Source: a bacterium
GTDB taxonomy: Bacteria; Myxococcota_A; Bradymonadia; UBA7976; UBA1532
Direction: 5' to 3'
NCBI GenBank assembly: GCA_030426085.1
Contig: JAUHYW010000003.1
Location: 55,343-119,342, forward strand
DNA length: 64,000 nt
The notes under the pieces were generated by a model, which was given only the letters and a program-made list of their open reading frames with translations, made no database searches and was not told the DNA's origin. The translations under genes and the position numbers were made by a program. Within the stretch, counting starts at the first letter, position 1, and each line of letters opens with the position of its first letter. Positions 51,296 through 60,024 of this stretch are shown piece after piece.

Positions 51296-54200
51296 CTATT
51301 CGGCGGGCGACGGGTCGAGGGTCAACCGCACCGGGCCGGCGCTCGCCCCGTCGAAGCTGTCGAGCGCCACGAAGATCGTCGCCCCGGCCGCGAGGGGCAC
51401 GGTCAGCGCCGCCCGGGCGGCGGGGTCGTCGGCGTCGGGGTCGTCCTCGTTGCACGCCTGCTCGCTGATGCGCACGTCGCAGTCGGTGCGCGCCGACAAC
51501 GCCGGGTCGACGCCCGGGGCGAGGGCCTCGGCGACGACCCGCAGGCGCAGGTCGGCCCCGGGGGGCGCGGTGACCGCGTAGAGCCGGTCGGGGCCGTCAC
51601 CGCCGGGGCAGTGCAGCGGGGTGACGCTGTCGGCGCGGCCGGCGGTGGTGGTTTCGATGACGGTCGGGGCCCCCGGCGCGAGGGCCACCGGGGTCGCGGC
51701 GAGGCAGCCCCGGTCGTCGCTGGCCGAGGTCTCCCGCCGCAGGCGCACCGCGTAGCCCCGGGCCGGATCGACCGCGTCGGGGCGGGTGATCTCGACCGCG
51801 TAGCGCCCGTCGGCGTCCAGGTCGCGCCCGGTGTTGGTCTCGCCGTCGACCGGCACCGCGCCGAGCAGCGCCTCGTCGGGGCCGATGATCCGGATCTCGA
51901 GGGCCGCGTCGTCGTCGGGCAGCACCTCGACGAACAGCCGCTCGCCGGCGCGGGCCTCGGTGGTGATCCGGTCGACGTCCACCCCCTGCCCGTCGGGCGC
52001 CCGGCGGCACACCCGGGCGCCGGTGACGACCAGATCCCGGTCGGGGCGCAGGGCGGCGCCGTCGAACAGCGCCGGGGCCAGCGCGGCGAGGCGCTCGGGG
52101 GACTGCGCCCGGTCGTCGGGCTCCCGGGGGTCGGGCACGCAGGCCCGGGGCGCGGGCCGGTCGACCGAGGCGGTGAGCCGCCAGCCGCCGCCGTCGCGGT
52201 CGGTGGCCCCCCGCAGCTCGACGAAATACGGCGCGCCGCGGCAGTCGGCGTCGGACGCGCAGGGCAGCGCGGTGGCGACCCCCTCGTGGCGGCAGCGCCC
52301 GCCGCCGGCGGGGCAGGTCATCGGGCGGGCGGTGTAGACGACCCGCCCCCCGTCGCCGTCGAGCAGGCTCGCCCGGGCGACCGACCCCGGCAGGCCGGGC
52401 GCGTCGGGGCCCCACAAGCGCAGCTCGACGCCGGCCCCCCGGGGGTCGGGCACCGCGAGGTCGAGGGTCAGCCGGTCGTCGACGTCGAGCCAGATGGGGT
52501 GCAGGTCGACGTCGGCCGGGCACAGCACGCCGTCGGTGGCCTCGACCGCCGCCGGTCCGGGCGCGGCGAGCAGCTCGATCGCGTCGAGCGGGCGGTCGGC
52601 GGGGATCGGCTCGGTGGGGTCGACGCAGGCCGGCCCCTGGAGCTCGACCCGGAGCTGGTAGTCGACCCGATCGACCAGCCCCGCGGCCCGGACCCGGATC
52701 CAGACGTCGCCCGGGGGGGCCTCGACCGTGGCCAGGACCACGTCGAGCGGCGCGAGGCGCACCCCCTCGTCGAGCAGGGATCCGTCGGCGTCGAAGAGGT
52801 CGAGCGCGACGATCAGCCCCGGCTCGGGGCGCCGGTCGAGGCGCACCTCGACCGGTTGCCCGGCCGGCGAGAGCCGGTACCAGTCGACCGGCGAGCCGGC
52901 GCACAGGGTGCGGCGCAGCTCGACGATCGGGGCCCGGGGGCCCACCGCCAGCGGCGCGGCGGCGGCCCGGCCGTCGGACGGCTCGTCCCCATCGTCCCGG
53001 CAGTAGGGGGCGCAGGCCCCGTCGGCGCCACAGCGCTCCTCGGCTGCGGGGCACAGCCCGTCCGGGGCCCGGCAGCCGATGCGGCACCGCCCGTCGTCGC
53101 ATACGCAGCGGTCGCCCTCGCAGGGCGGATCGGCCGCGCAGTCGAGGTCGCTGCCGCAGCCCAGGGTCGCCCGGCGGCACAGCCCGCCGAGCACCCGGTC
53201 GTCGGCGTCCCGCAGCGCGTCGGGCGCGCAGCCCATGAACGACCCGCATTCGCCGGGCCCCGCGCACAGCCCCGCGCACAGGCCGGCGTCACACCGCCCC
53301 GAGGCGCAGTCGTCGCCCGCGGCGCACGGCTGGCCGATGGTCGAGAAGCCGACGCCCGCGCCGCAGTAGCGCTCGACGGCCCCGGTGGTCGCGAGGCGCC
53401 GGGGGGTGCAGGTCTCGCCGGTGGGGCACCCGGCGTCGGCCGCGCACCGCCCGCCGCTGCCCAGGGCCGGGGGCACCGGCAGGCAGAAGCCGTGCTGCAC
53501 CGCCGGGAATCGGGCGACCGGGGCCAGCATGTCGCGCTCGACGCAGATCGCGCCGTCGGCGCACTGCCCGGCGCCGTCGCACGGGGGCAGGCAGCGCAGG
53601 GCGCCGACGAGGTCGGGCACGCAGCCGTTGCCGTGGGCGCAGTCCGCCGGCCCGTCGCACAGCGCGCCGAGCGGAGCCCCGAGCGGGTCGAGGGCCTGAC
53701 AGCGCCCGCCGGCCGAGACCCCGTCGCCGAGCGCGCCGGCCCCGTCGAGCCAGACCCCGCACAGCTCGTCGGCCGGGCAGTCGGCGTCGCTGCCGCAGGC
53801 CAGCCCCGAGCCGTCGACCGGCACGCAGACCGAGGCCGAGGCCCCGCCCGGGGTCAGCGCCCCGTCCACCGCGCGGGCCACCCCCCGGCAGACGAGCCCC
53901 TCGGGGCAGTCGACGTCGGCGTCGCACAGCCCGGTGCAGGTGCCGCCCCGGGCGGTGGCCGCCACGCACAGGGCGTCGGCGCAGTCGTCGTCCCCGGCGC
54001 AGGGGTCGCCGATCACGCCGCCGCCGACCCCGGACACGCCGCAGCGCTCGACGAGGACCGCGCCGTTCGGAGGTCCGCCGGTGGGCATCGGGCGGCAGGC
54101 GAGGTTGGCGAAGCAGTCGGAGTCGGCGGCGCACGGCCCGCCGCCGTAGGGCACGCTGGCCGCGGCGTCCCGGGGCAGGCCGTCGATCACGAAGCAGGCG

Positions 54201-56461
54201 CTGATCGCGTCGAGCCCGGGGGCCGGATCCCGGTCGACGTCGGCGACGAGCAGGCGGTCGAGCGCGAAGGGCGTGATCCGGCGGGGCAGGTCGCAGCCGG
54301 GCGGCGCGGCGGGTCCGACGGCGGTGCACCGCTGGGCGGCCGCGACGTAGCGGGTGAGCAGCGCGGCCCGGTCGACGAGGCCCACCAGGCGCAGGCCCTC
54401 GACGGTCAGCCCGGCGCCCTCGGCCCGGATGGTGCCGGCGACCCGGGGGGCGTGCAGCACGAGGCCGCTCTCGACCTCGAAGGCCGGGTCGCGGTCGTAG
54501 AACAGCGGCGAGAGCAGCCGCACGCTGCCCGGCGCGCCGCCCGCGATCCGGTCGCCGACCCGCTCGACCCCCCGCACCGGATGCCGCCCCCGGCCCTCGG
54601 GGGTCAGGCTGCGCAGCAGCGGCGCGGGGCCGTCGGGGTGACCCTCGACCAGCTCCACCCGCAGCGGGCTGGCCCCCGGGTCGTCGGCGTCGGGCACCCG
54701 CACCAGCAGCACCCGGCCCCCGTCGGCGAAGTCCGCGGCCAGCGGCGGGCCGAAGTCGTCGGCCAGCGCGGCGAAGGCGTTGCCCGGCGCGTCGGGGTCC
54801 GGCGCGCCGTCGCCGTCCAGGTCGAGGCAGGCCGGGTCGTCGGGGTCGGCGAAGCGCAGCGTGGCCACCGCGGTGGGCGGCCCGAGGCACGGGGCCCGGT
54901 TGTCGGGCCGGCCGTCGCAGTCGTCGTCCAGCCCGTCGCACAGCTCGGCGCTCGGCGCGCCCGGCTCGAGGCTGCACGCCGCCGCGTCGTCGGCGCAGAT
55001 CAGGACCCCGGCCCGGGTGCAGGCCCCGACCCCCACCACGCAGGTGTCGCCCAGCGCGGGGAAGTCCTCGTCGGTGGCCCCGTCGCAGTCGTCGTCCCGG
55101 GCGTTGCACAGCTCGTCGCGGGGCATGACCGGGCGGGCGTCGCACACCACGCCGCCGTCGTCCCCGCAGATCAGGGACCCCGGCGCCGGGCACTCGCCGG
55201 CCCGATCGATGCAGGCCAGCCCCACCGGGAAGCCCTCGTCGACCACCCCGTCGCAGTCGTCGTCCGCGGCGTTGCAGATCTCGTCCAGCGCCTCGCCCGG
55301 CTCGGCGTCGCACCGCGCCCGGCCGTCGCGGCAGGCGATGGCCCCCTCGACGGCGCAGGCCCCCAACCCCTCGACGCAGGCGTCGCCCACCCCGAAGCCC
55401 TCGTCCACCTCGCCGTCGCAGTCCTCGTCGGTGCCGTCGCACGTCTCGGGCACCCCGTCGACCGCGCTCGCGTCGCACACCGTGCGGTCGCCGGCCGCGC
55501 TGCACACCCGGACCCCCTCCCCCGCGCAGCGGCCGGCGCCCACCACGCACGGCTGCCCCAGCAGCGCGGCGAACGCCTCGTCCACCGCGCCGTCGCAGTC
55601 GTCGTCCAGGTCGTTGCACCGCTCGGGGATGGGCTCGAAGCGGGAGCGGCAGACCACCCCCTCGCCGCCGGCGCAGACGGTGGTGCCGAAGCGGCACAGG
55701 CCGAGCAGATCGCCCACGCAGTCCGCGCCGGCGCCGGGGTCGTTCTCGTCGGCCGTGCCGTCGCAGTCGTCGTCCAGGCCGTTGCACACCTCGGGCGCGG
55801 CGCCGACCTCGGGCACGCACGCGATCGCGCCGGCGAGGCAGGCGGTCGTGCCCGCCGCGCAGGCGCCCACCCGGTCGGGCACGGCGCACGGCAGGCCGGC
55901 CCCGGGCGGCTCCTCGTCGACCTGACCGTCGCAGTCCTCGTCGACCCCGTCGCAGCGGTCGACCGCCGCCGGCCGCTCGACCTGGGCGCAGGCCGGAGCC
56001 CCCGCGACGCAAGCGGTGATCCCCGCCGCGCACACCCCCGGCTCATCGGTCTCGCACGGCGCGCCGGCCGGGGCGTCCTCGTCGACGGCCTCGTCGCAGT
56101 CGTCGTCCAGCCCGTCGCAGCGCTCGGCGCGGCCCGGGGCCCGGTCACCGTCGTCCGGCGCGCAGTCCCCCGGCGGCAGCCGGCAGCCGGCCCCGGTCAC
56201 GTAGCCGTCCCCGTCCCGGTCGACGCACTCGGGGCGCGGCCCCTGATCGATCAGCACGTCGGGGGCGGCGTCGGGGGCCGCGTCGGGGTCGGCGTCGGGG
56301 TCGGCGTCGGGCAGCGGGGTCCGGCCGTCGGGGCCGCGATCGAACGCGCCGTCGGGCCGGGTGGGATCAAACGGCGGCGGCTCGCCGGTCGGCGGACAGC
56401 CGGTCGTCATCGCGACCAGCGCCAGCGCGACGACGAGGCGCCCCGGGCTGCAACGGGTCAT
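51296..56461 (-). CDS. Giant MopE-repeat lipoprotein
   Basis: The 1,721-residue lipoprotein (VAMTTGC) has an acidic linker, then eight MopE-type metal-binding repeats of the form CNGLDDDCDGxVDE between about residues 110 and 520. A long Cys-rich region follows (about 750-1150, Dickkopf-like units such as CAGDDDCADALC), and the last 550 residues hold several PPC-like beta domains (DWYRLSPAG, RYAVEITRPD). MopE repeats bind copper or calcium in the methanotroph MopE. It is probably displayed on the outer surface. GGAGGAG precedes the ATG at 56461. Confidence 0.88.
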   Translation of the reverse strand: MTRCSPGRLVVALALVAMTTGCPPTGEPPPFDPTRPDGAFDRGPDGRTPLPDADPDADPDAAPDAAPDVLIDQGPRPECVDRDGDGYVTGAGCRLPPGDCAPDDGDRAPGRAERCDGLDDDCDEAVDEDAPAGAPCETDEPGVCAAGITACVAGAPACAQVERPAAVDRCDGVDEDCDGQVDEEPPGAGLPCAVPDRVGACAAGTTACLAGAIACVPEVGAAPEVCNGLDDDCDGTADENDPGAGADCVGDLLGLCRFGTTVCAGGEGVVCRSRFEPIPERCNDLDDDCDGAVDEAFAALLGQPCVVGAGRCAGEGVRVCSAAGDRTVCDASAVDGVPETCDGTDEDCDGEVDEGFGVGDACVEGLGACAVEGAIACRDGRARCDAEPGEALDEICNAADDDCDGVVDEGFPVGLACIDRAGECPAPGSLICGDDGGVVCDARPVMPRDELCNARDDDCDGATDEDFPALGDTCVVGVGACTRAGVLICADDAAACSLEPGAPSAELCDGLDDDCDGRPDNRAPCLGPPTAVATLRFADPDDPACLDLDGDGAPDPDAPGNAFAALADDFGPPLAADFADGGRVLLVRVPDADDPGASPLRVELVEGHPDGPAPLLRSLTPEGRGRHPVRGVERVGDRIAGGAPGSVRLLSPLFYDRDPAFEVESGLVLHAPRVAGTIRAEGAGLTVEGLRLVGLVDRAALLTRYVAAAQRCTAVGPAAPPGCDLPRRITPFALDRLLVADVDRDPAPGLDAISACFVIDGLPRDAAASVPYGGGPCAADSDCFANLACRPMPTGGPPNGAVLVERCGVSGVGGGVIGDPCAGDDDCADALCVAATARGGTCTGLCDADVDCPEGLVCRGVARAVDGALTPGGASASVCVPVDGSGLACGSDADCPADELCGVWLDGAGALGDGVSAGGRCQALDPLGAPLGALCDGPADCAHGNGCVPDLVGALRCLPPCDGAGQCADGAICVERDMLAPVARFPAVQHGFCLPVPPALGSGGRCAADAGCPTGETCTPRRLATTGAVERYCGAGVGFSTIGQPCAAGDDCASGRCDAGLCAGLCAGPGECGSFMGCAPDALRDADDRVLGGLCRRATLGCGSDLDCAADPPCEGDRCVCDDGRCRIGCRAPDGLCPAAEERCGADGACAPYCRDDGDEPSDGRAAAAPLAVGPRAPIVELRRTLCAGSPVDWYRLSPAGQPVEVRLDRRPEPGLIVALDLFDADGSLLDEGVRLAPLDVVLATVEAPPGDVWIRVRAAGLVDRVDYQLRVELQGPACVDPTEPIPADRPLDAIELLAAPGPAAVEATDGVLCPADVDLHPIWLDVDDRLTLDLAVPDPRGAGVELRLWGPDAPGLPGSVARASLLDGDGGRVVYTARPMTCPAGGGRCRHEGVATALPCASDADCRGAPYFVELRGATDRDGGGWRLTASVDRPAPRACVPDPREPDDRAQSPERLAALAPALFDGAALRPDRDLVVTGARVCRRAPDGQGVDVDRITTEARAGERLFVEVLPDDDAALEIRIIGPDEALLGAVPVDGETNTGRDLDADGRYAVEITRPDAVDPARGYAVRLRRETSASDDRGCLAATPVALAPGAPTVIETTTAGRADSVTPLHCPGGDGPDRLYAVTAPPGADLRLRVVAEALAPGVDPALSARTDCDVRISEQACNEDDPDADDPAARAALTVPLAAGATIFVALDSFDGASAGPVRLTLDPSPAE
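54900..56130 (-). repeat. Eight MopE repeats within the giant lipoprotein gene
   Basis: The repeats recur about every 45-65 residues with the core C-D/N-x-x-D-D/E-D-C-D-G. At DNA level they give recurring GTCGCAGTCGTCGTCC blocks. They are coding repeats rather than a separate element. Confidence 0.9.
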
Positions 56462-56477
56462 CGGCTCCTCCGGACGA

Positions 56478-57341
56478 TCAGAACCGGCCGGAGACACCGA
56501 GCACGGCGCCCCCGGCGGTGGGCGCGGCCGTCGGCGCCGGCCCGTCGGCGAGCAGGAGCATCGCCACGCCGCCCAGCGCCAGCGCCCCGCCGACGCCGTA
56601 GCCGACCCAGCCCAGCGTGGTCCACGTCTCCCGGTCGTCGAACAGGGCGTCGTAGCGCGCGCGGTCGGGGCGGGTGGCGGCCAGCGTCAGCTCCTCGTCG
56701 GCGTCCTGCGCGGCGAGCGAGAAGCCGACCCCGGCCCCGATGGCGGCGACGCCGAGCCCGGCGGTCAACCAGCCGAGGGCGACGAGCGGCGGGCCGTCGA
56801 CCGTCGCCGCGCCGTCGGCCCCGGGCGGCTCCTCGGGGGGCGCGTCGGCGACCCGCTCGACCTCGCGCGCCTTGCGGGCCGACTCGGCGGCGCGGGCCGC
56901 CTCCGCGCGGCGGGCGGCCTCTTCGGCCCGCTTCACCGCCTCGGCCTCGCGGGCCGCCTCGGCCGCCGCCCGCTCGGCCTCGGCCCGCCGCGCGCGCAGC
57001 TTCAACAGCGCGCCCTCGGCCTTGGTGAACTCGACCGACGTCGGGAAGCGCTGCATCACCGCGGTGTAGGCCGCCTCGGCCTCTTCGAAGTCATCCTGCC
57101 GGTCATGGGCCCGGCCGAGCAGGTAGGGGTACTTCGGCATGCACGGGTCCAGCCGGGCGGCGGTGGCGAAGAGCGCCTCGGCGGCGGCGAACTGCTCGGC
57201 CTTGGCCAGCCGGATGCCCTCCCGGGCGTTGATCTCGGCGGTGACCGGATCACGGGCCACGCACGGCTGAGCTTCGACCGGCTGGGCCCCCACGGGCGGC
57301 GCGGCGAAAGTCAGCAGCGTGTAGAGCAGCGACCGGCGCAT
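56478..57341 (-). CDS. TPR-like exported protein with C-terminal membrane helices
   Basis: The 287-residue protein has a short signal (LLYTLLTFAAPPVGAQ), a TPR-like region (EINAREGIRLAKAEQFAAAEAL, FEEAEAAYTAVMQRFP), a long Ala/Glu/Arg helix (about 110-165), and two hydrophobic segments near residues 190-212 and 245-270. Its ATG overlaps the stop of the upstream kinase gene (TGATG), so it is probably a partner or substrate of that kinase. Such TPR proteins beside Ser/Thr kinases are common in this phylum. Confidence 0.8.
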   Translation of the reverse strand: MRRSLLYTLLTFAAPPVGAQPVEAQPCVARDPVTAEINAREGIRLAKAEQFAAAEALFATAARLDPCMPKYPYLLGRAHDRQDDFEEAEAAYTAVMQRFPTSVEFTKAEGALLKLRARRAEAERAAAEAAREAEAVKRAEEAARRAEAARAAESARKAREVERVADAPPEEPPGADGAATVDGPPLVALGWLTAGLGVAAIGAGVGFSLAAQDADEELTLAATRPDRARYDALFDDRETWTTLGWVGYGVGGALALGGVAMLLLADGPAPTAAPTAGGAVLGVSGRF

Positions 57342-59893
57342 CAGAAGTCGTCCTCCAGGCGGGCCCGCTCGGCGATCTCGGAGATGCGGCGCCGGGCGTC
57401 GGCCGCCTCGGCCTCGCCCAGGCCGTCGGCCAGCGCTTTGGTCAGGAGCCGCTGGGCGGCGTTGTACGCCCCCCGACGCATGGCGTCCACCCCGCGGAGG
57501 TAGCCCGCCTCGCCGGCCTCCGGGCCGGGCGGCGGGGTTGGCTTCGGCTTCGGCGTCGCCACCGGGGGCGGAGGCTCGGGCTCGGGCTTCGCCACCGGGG
57601 GCTCGGGCTTCGGCTTCGCCACGGGAGGCTCGGGCTCGGGCTTCGCCACCGGGGGCTCGGGCTTCGGCTTCGGCTTCGCCACCGGAGGCTCGGGCTCGGG
57701 CTTCGGCTTCGGCGCCTCCACCGGAGGCTTCGGCGTCGGCGCCGGGGGCGTCGGCTCGGGCTTCGGCCTCGGCGCCTCGATCGGCGGGTCGGGCGCCTCG
57801 ACGGGCGGCGGCGTCCGAGCGGCGAGCGACGGCGCGGCGTCGGCCGCAGGCGGGGGCGGCGGCGGCTCGATCCGGGCGGCGCGCGCGGCGTCGGGCGGCG
57901 CGGCGTCGGCCCCGGCGGCCAGCGGCGGGGCCACCACCGGCGCCTCGGGCGGGTCGTCGGCCCCGCCGAAACGCACCGCCAGCCCGGCGAGCAGCAGCGC
58001 CGCGGCGGCGGCGGTCCACAGCCACAGCGATCGCCGCGCGAGCTGCGCGTCCGGCTCGTTCGGCGTCGGCGCGGGCGCTTCGGGCGGGTCGGGGATGGGC
58101 GCGACGTCGACCTCGGTGGGCGGCCCCAGGATGGGCGGCCCGCTCGCCCCCGACCCGCTCACCCCCGACCCGCTCGCCCCCGACCCGCTCGACCAGGAGC
58201 CGCTCGCCTCCGATCCGACCTCTTCGGGCGGCGCGCTCGTGCGCGTCGCGGGCGCCCGCTCGGCGGGTGGCACGCTGTCGAAGGCGACCAGCGGCGGCAG
58301 CGAGGCCGATCCCAGCGCCTCGTCGGCCGACAGGGCCCGCCCGCCGAGTGACGAGCGACCCCCGATCGAGGCCCGGGCGCCCGCCGTGCGCACCGGCAGT
58401 CGGCGCTCGCCGAGCGGTCCGGCGTCGACCGAGCCGAACGGCGGGGGGATCGTCGAGCGGGGGCGGGGCGCGGCGGGCGGCGGCAGGAGCGCGACCCCCC
58501 GGCGCGCGGGGTCCTCGTCGGCCGGGTCCTCGTCGGCCCCGGCCAGCGCGCTCTCCTCGACGACGATGGTGTCGTCGTCGACCAGCGGCGGCGGGATCTC
58601 GCCCGAGCGGGCCGGCGGGGGCACGCCCTCCGGCGCCGGCGTCGGCGGGTTGACCGACGGGTCGAAGACGTCGAGCGAGGCGACGGGGTCGAAGATGTCG
58701 ATGATGCCCGAGTTGTCGGGGGTCGGCGGCGGCGGCTCGTCGAACGACCCGCTGCTCGAGCCATAGGCCGCGTAGGCCCCGCTGTCCGACCCGGCGTCGA
58801 GCGGGTCGTCGACCGAGATGAGCGACGCCCCGCCGGGCGCGGCGTCCAGCGCCCGCCAGGCGCCCGACGACGGGGGGCGGTTCTCGAACCCGGACGCGAT
58901 CTCACCGAGGGCTTCGAGCGCCTCCAGCGCCGAGGGGAACCGCCGGTCGCGGTCGATGGCGGTGCACGTCTGGATGAACCCGGTCAGCGCGAGGGGCACC
59001 GCCTCGCCGGTGCCGGTCCACTCCACCTGCGGCCGCGGGCCCCGGCAGTGGGCGGCCGCCATCTGCACCAGCTCCATCTTGGGGATGGGCGGTCGGCCGA
59101 GCAGCATCTCGGCCATCATGATGCCGAAGGCGTAGACGTCGGTCGCCGGGGTGGTGCGCGAGGCCCGCCACTGCTCGGGCGCCATGTACTTGGGGGTGCC
59201 GAGCACGCCCCCGTCGCCCACCGACATCGTGTGCCCGCCCGACCCCTGCAACGAGGCGATGCCGAAGTCGAAGAGCCGGGCGAAGTGCGGCCGGCGCTTG
59301 CTCTCGTCCATCAGCACGTTGCCCGGCTTGAGGTCGCGGTGCACGACGCCCAGCCGGTGGGCCGCCGCCAGCCCCCGCAGGATGTTCTCCCCGGTGAGCA
59401 CCGCCCCCTCGAGCCCCAGGCTGCCCCGGGCCCGCAGCAGCGCCTTGAGCGTCTGCCCGACGACCAGCTCCATCGCGATCCACAGCGCGTGGTCCTCGAC
59501 CTCGTCCGACAACCGGGTCTCGCCGAAGTCGAAGATGGTCACCACGTTGGGGTCGAGCAGCGCCGCGGCGGTGCGGGCCTCGCGGCGGAAGCGCTCGATC
59601 ACCGCCGGGTCGTTCACCGCGTCGGTGGTCAGGAGCTTGAGCGCCACGTCCCGCCCGACGCTGGTCTGGCGGGCCTTGTAGACCGCGCCGAAGCCGCCCG
59701 AGCCCAGGTAGCCGTTGATGACGTAGGTCTCGGAGATGGTCAGCCCCAGCAGGTGCCGCTTCGAGCGGGGGGTGCGCTCGACCTCGCCGGCGGGCACGCC
59801 CCGGACCTCGATGCCGTGATCGTTGGGGCACACCGGCGCCTCGGCGCTCAGCGCGCGGCTGCACAGCGGGCAGATCAGGGCGTCGTCGCTCAC
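57341..59893 (-). CDS. Membrane Ser/Thr protein kinase with Lys-Pro-Glu repeat region
   Basis: The 850-residue protein starts with a Cys-containing ribbon (CPLCSRALSAEAPVC) and a kinase domain: LGSGGFGAVYKA, VALKLL, HRDLKPGN, DFG and APE, all canonical. A long disordered Asp/Ser/Pro region follows, then a membrane helix near residue 630 (WLWTAAAAALLLAGLAV), a repeat region of KPKPEPPVAKPEPEP type, and a short C-terminal helical (TPR-like) tail. The start is GTG at 59893 with CGGAG upstream. It forms an operon with the TPR protein. Confidence 0.92.
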   Translation of the reverse strand: MSDDALICPLCSRALSAEAPVCPNDHGIEVRGVPAGEVERTPRSKRHLLGLTISETYVINGYLGSGGFGAVYKARQTSVGRDVALKLLTTDAVNDPAVIERFRREARTAAALLDPNVVTIFDFGETRLSDEVEDHALWIAMELVVGQTLKALLRARGSLGLEGAVLTGENILRGLAAAHRLGVVHRDLKPGNVLMDESKRRPHFARLFDFGIASLQGSGGHTMSVGDGGVLGTPKYMAPEQWRASRTTPATDVYAFGIMMAEMLLGRPPIPKMELVQMAAAHCRGPRPQVEWTGTGEAVPLALTGFIQTCTAIDRDRRFPSALEALEALGEIASGFENRPPSSGAWRALDAAPGGASLISVDDPLDAGSDSGAYAAYGSSSGSFDEPPPPTPDNSGIIDIFDPVASLDVFDPSVNPPTPAPEGVPPPARSGEIPPPLVDDDTIVVEESALAGADEDPADEDPARRGVALLPPPAAPRPRSTIPPPFGSVDAGPLGERRLPVRTAGARASIGGRSSLGGRALSADEALGSASLPPLVAFDSVPPAERAPATRTSAPPEEVGSEASGSWSSGSGASGSGVSGSGASGPPILGPPTEVDVAPIPDPPEAPAPTPNEPDAQLARRSLWLWTAAAAALLLAGLAVRFGGADDPPEAPVVAPPLAAGADAAPPDAARAARIEPPPPPPAADAAPSLAARTPPPVEAPDPPIEAPRPKPEPTPPAPTPKPPVEAPKPKPEPEPPVAKPKPKPEPPVAKPEPEPPVAKPKPEPPVAKPEPEPPPPVATPKPKPTPPPGPEAGEAGYLRGVDAMRRGAYNAAQRLLTKALADGLGEAEAADARRRISEIAERARLEDDF
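57535..57790 (-). repeat. Tandem Lys/Pro/Glu-coding repeats
   Basis: Degenerate repeats of GGCTCGGGCTTCGGCTTC type encode KPKPEPPVA units in the periplasmic part of the kinase. They may vary in copy number and could span the periplasm as a rigid spacer. Confidence 0.8.
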
Positions 59894-60024
59894 CGGACTC
59901 CGTGAGGCCCCCGTCGCCGGAGGGGTCGTGCGCCGCGGTGCCCCCGCGGCGGGCGGGCCGTGACGGCCGCCGACAGGATACACGCAAACCCCCATCGGGT
60001 GCGCCTCGCCGCGGCCCCGAATGC

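Noticed and set aside
54900..56130. Regularly spaced repeats resembling a CRISPR array
   Set aside because: The repeats are in frame and encode CNGLDDDCDG-type MopE motifs; unit sequences vary and spacers are coding.
47684..57028. A 3,114-codon open frame on the plus strand
   Set aside because: It lies opposite several well-supported minus-strand genes, has low-complexity Arg/Pro/Gly/Ala composition, and arises because stop codons are rare in very GC-rich DNA.
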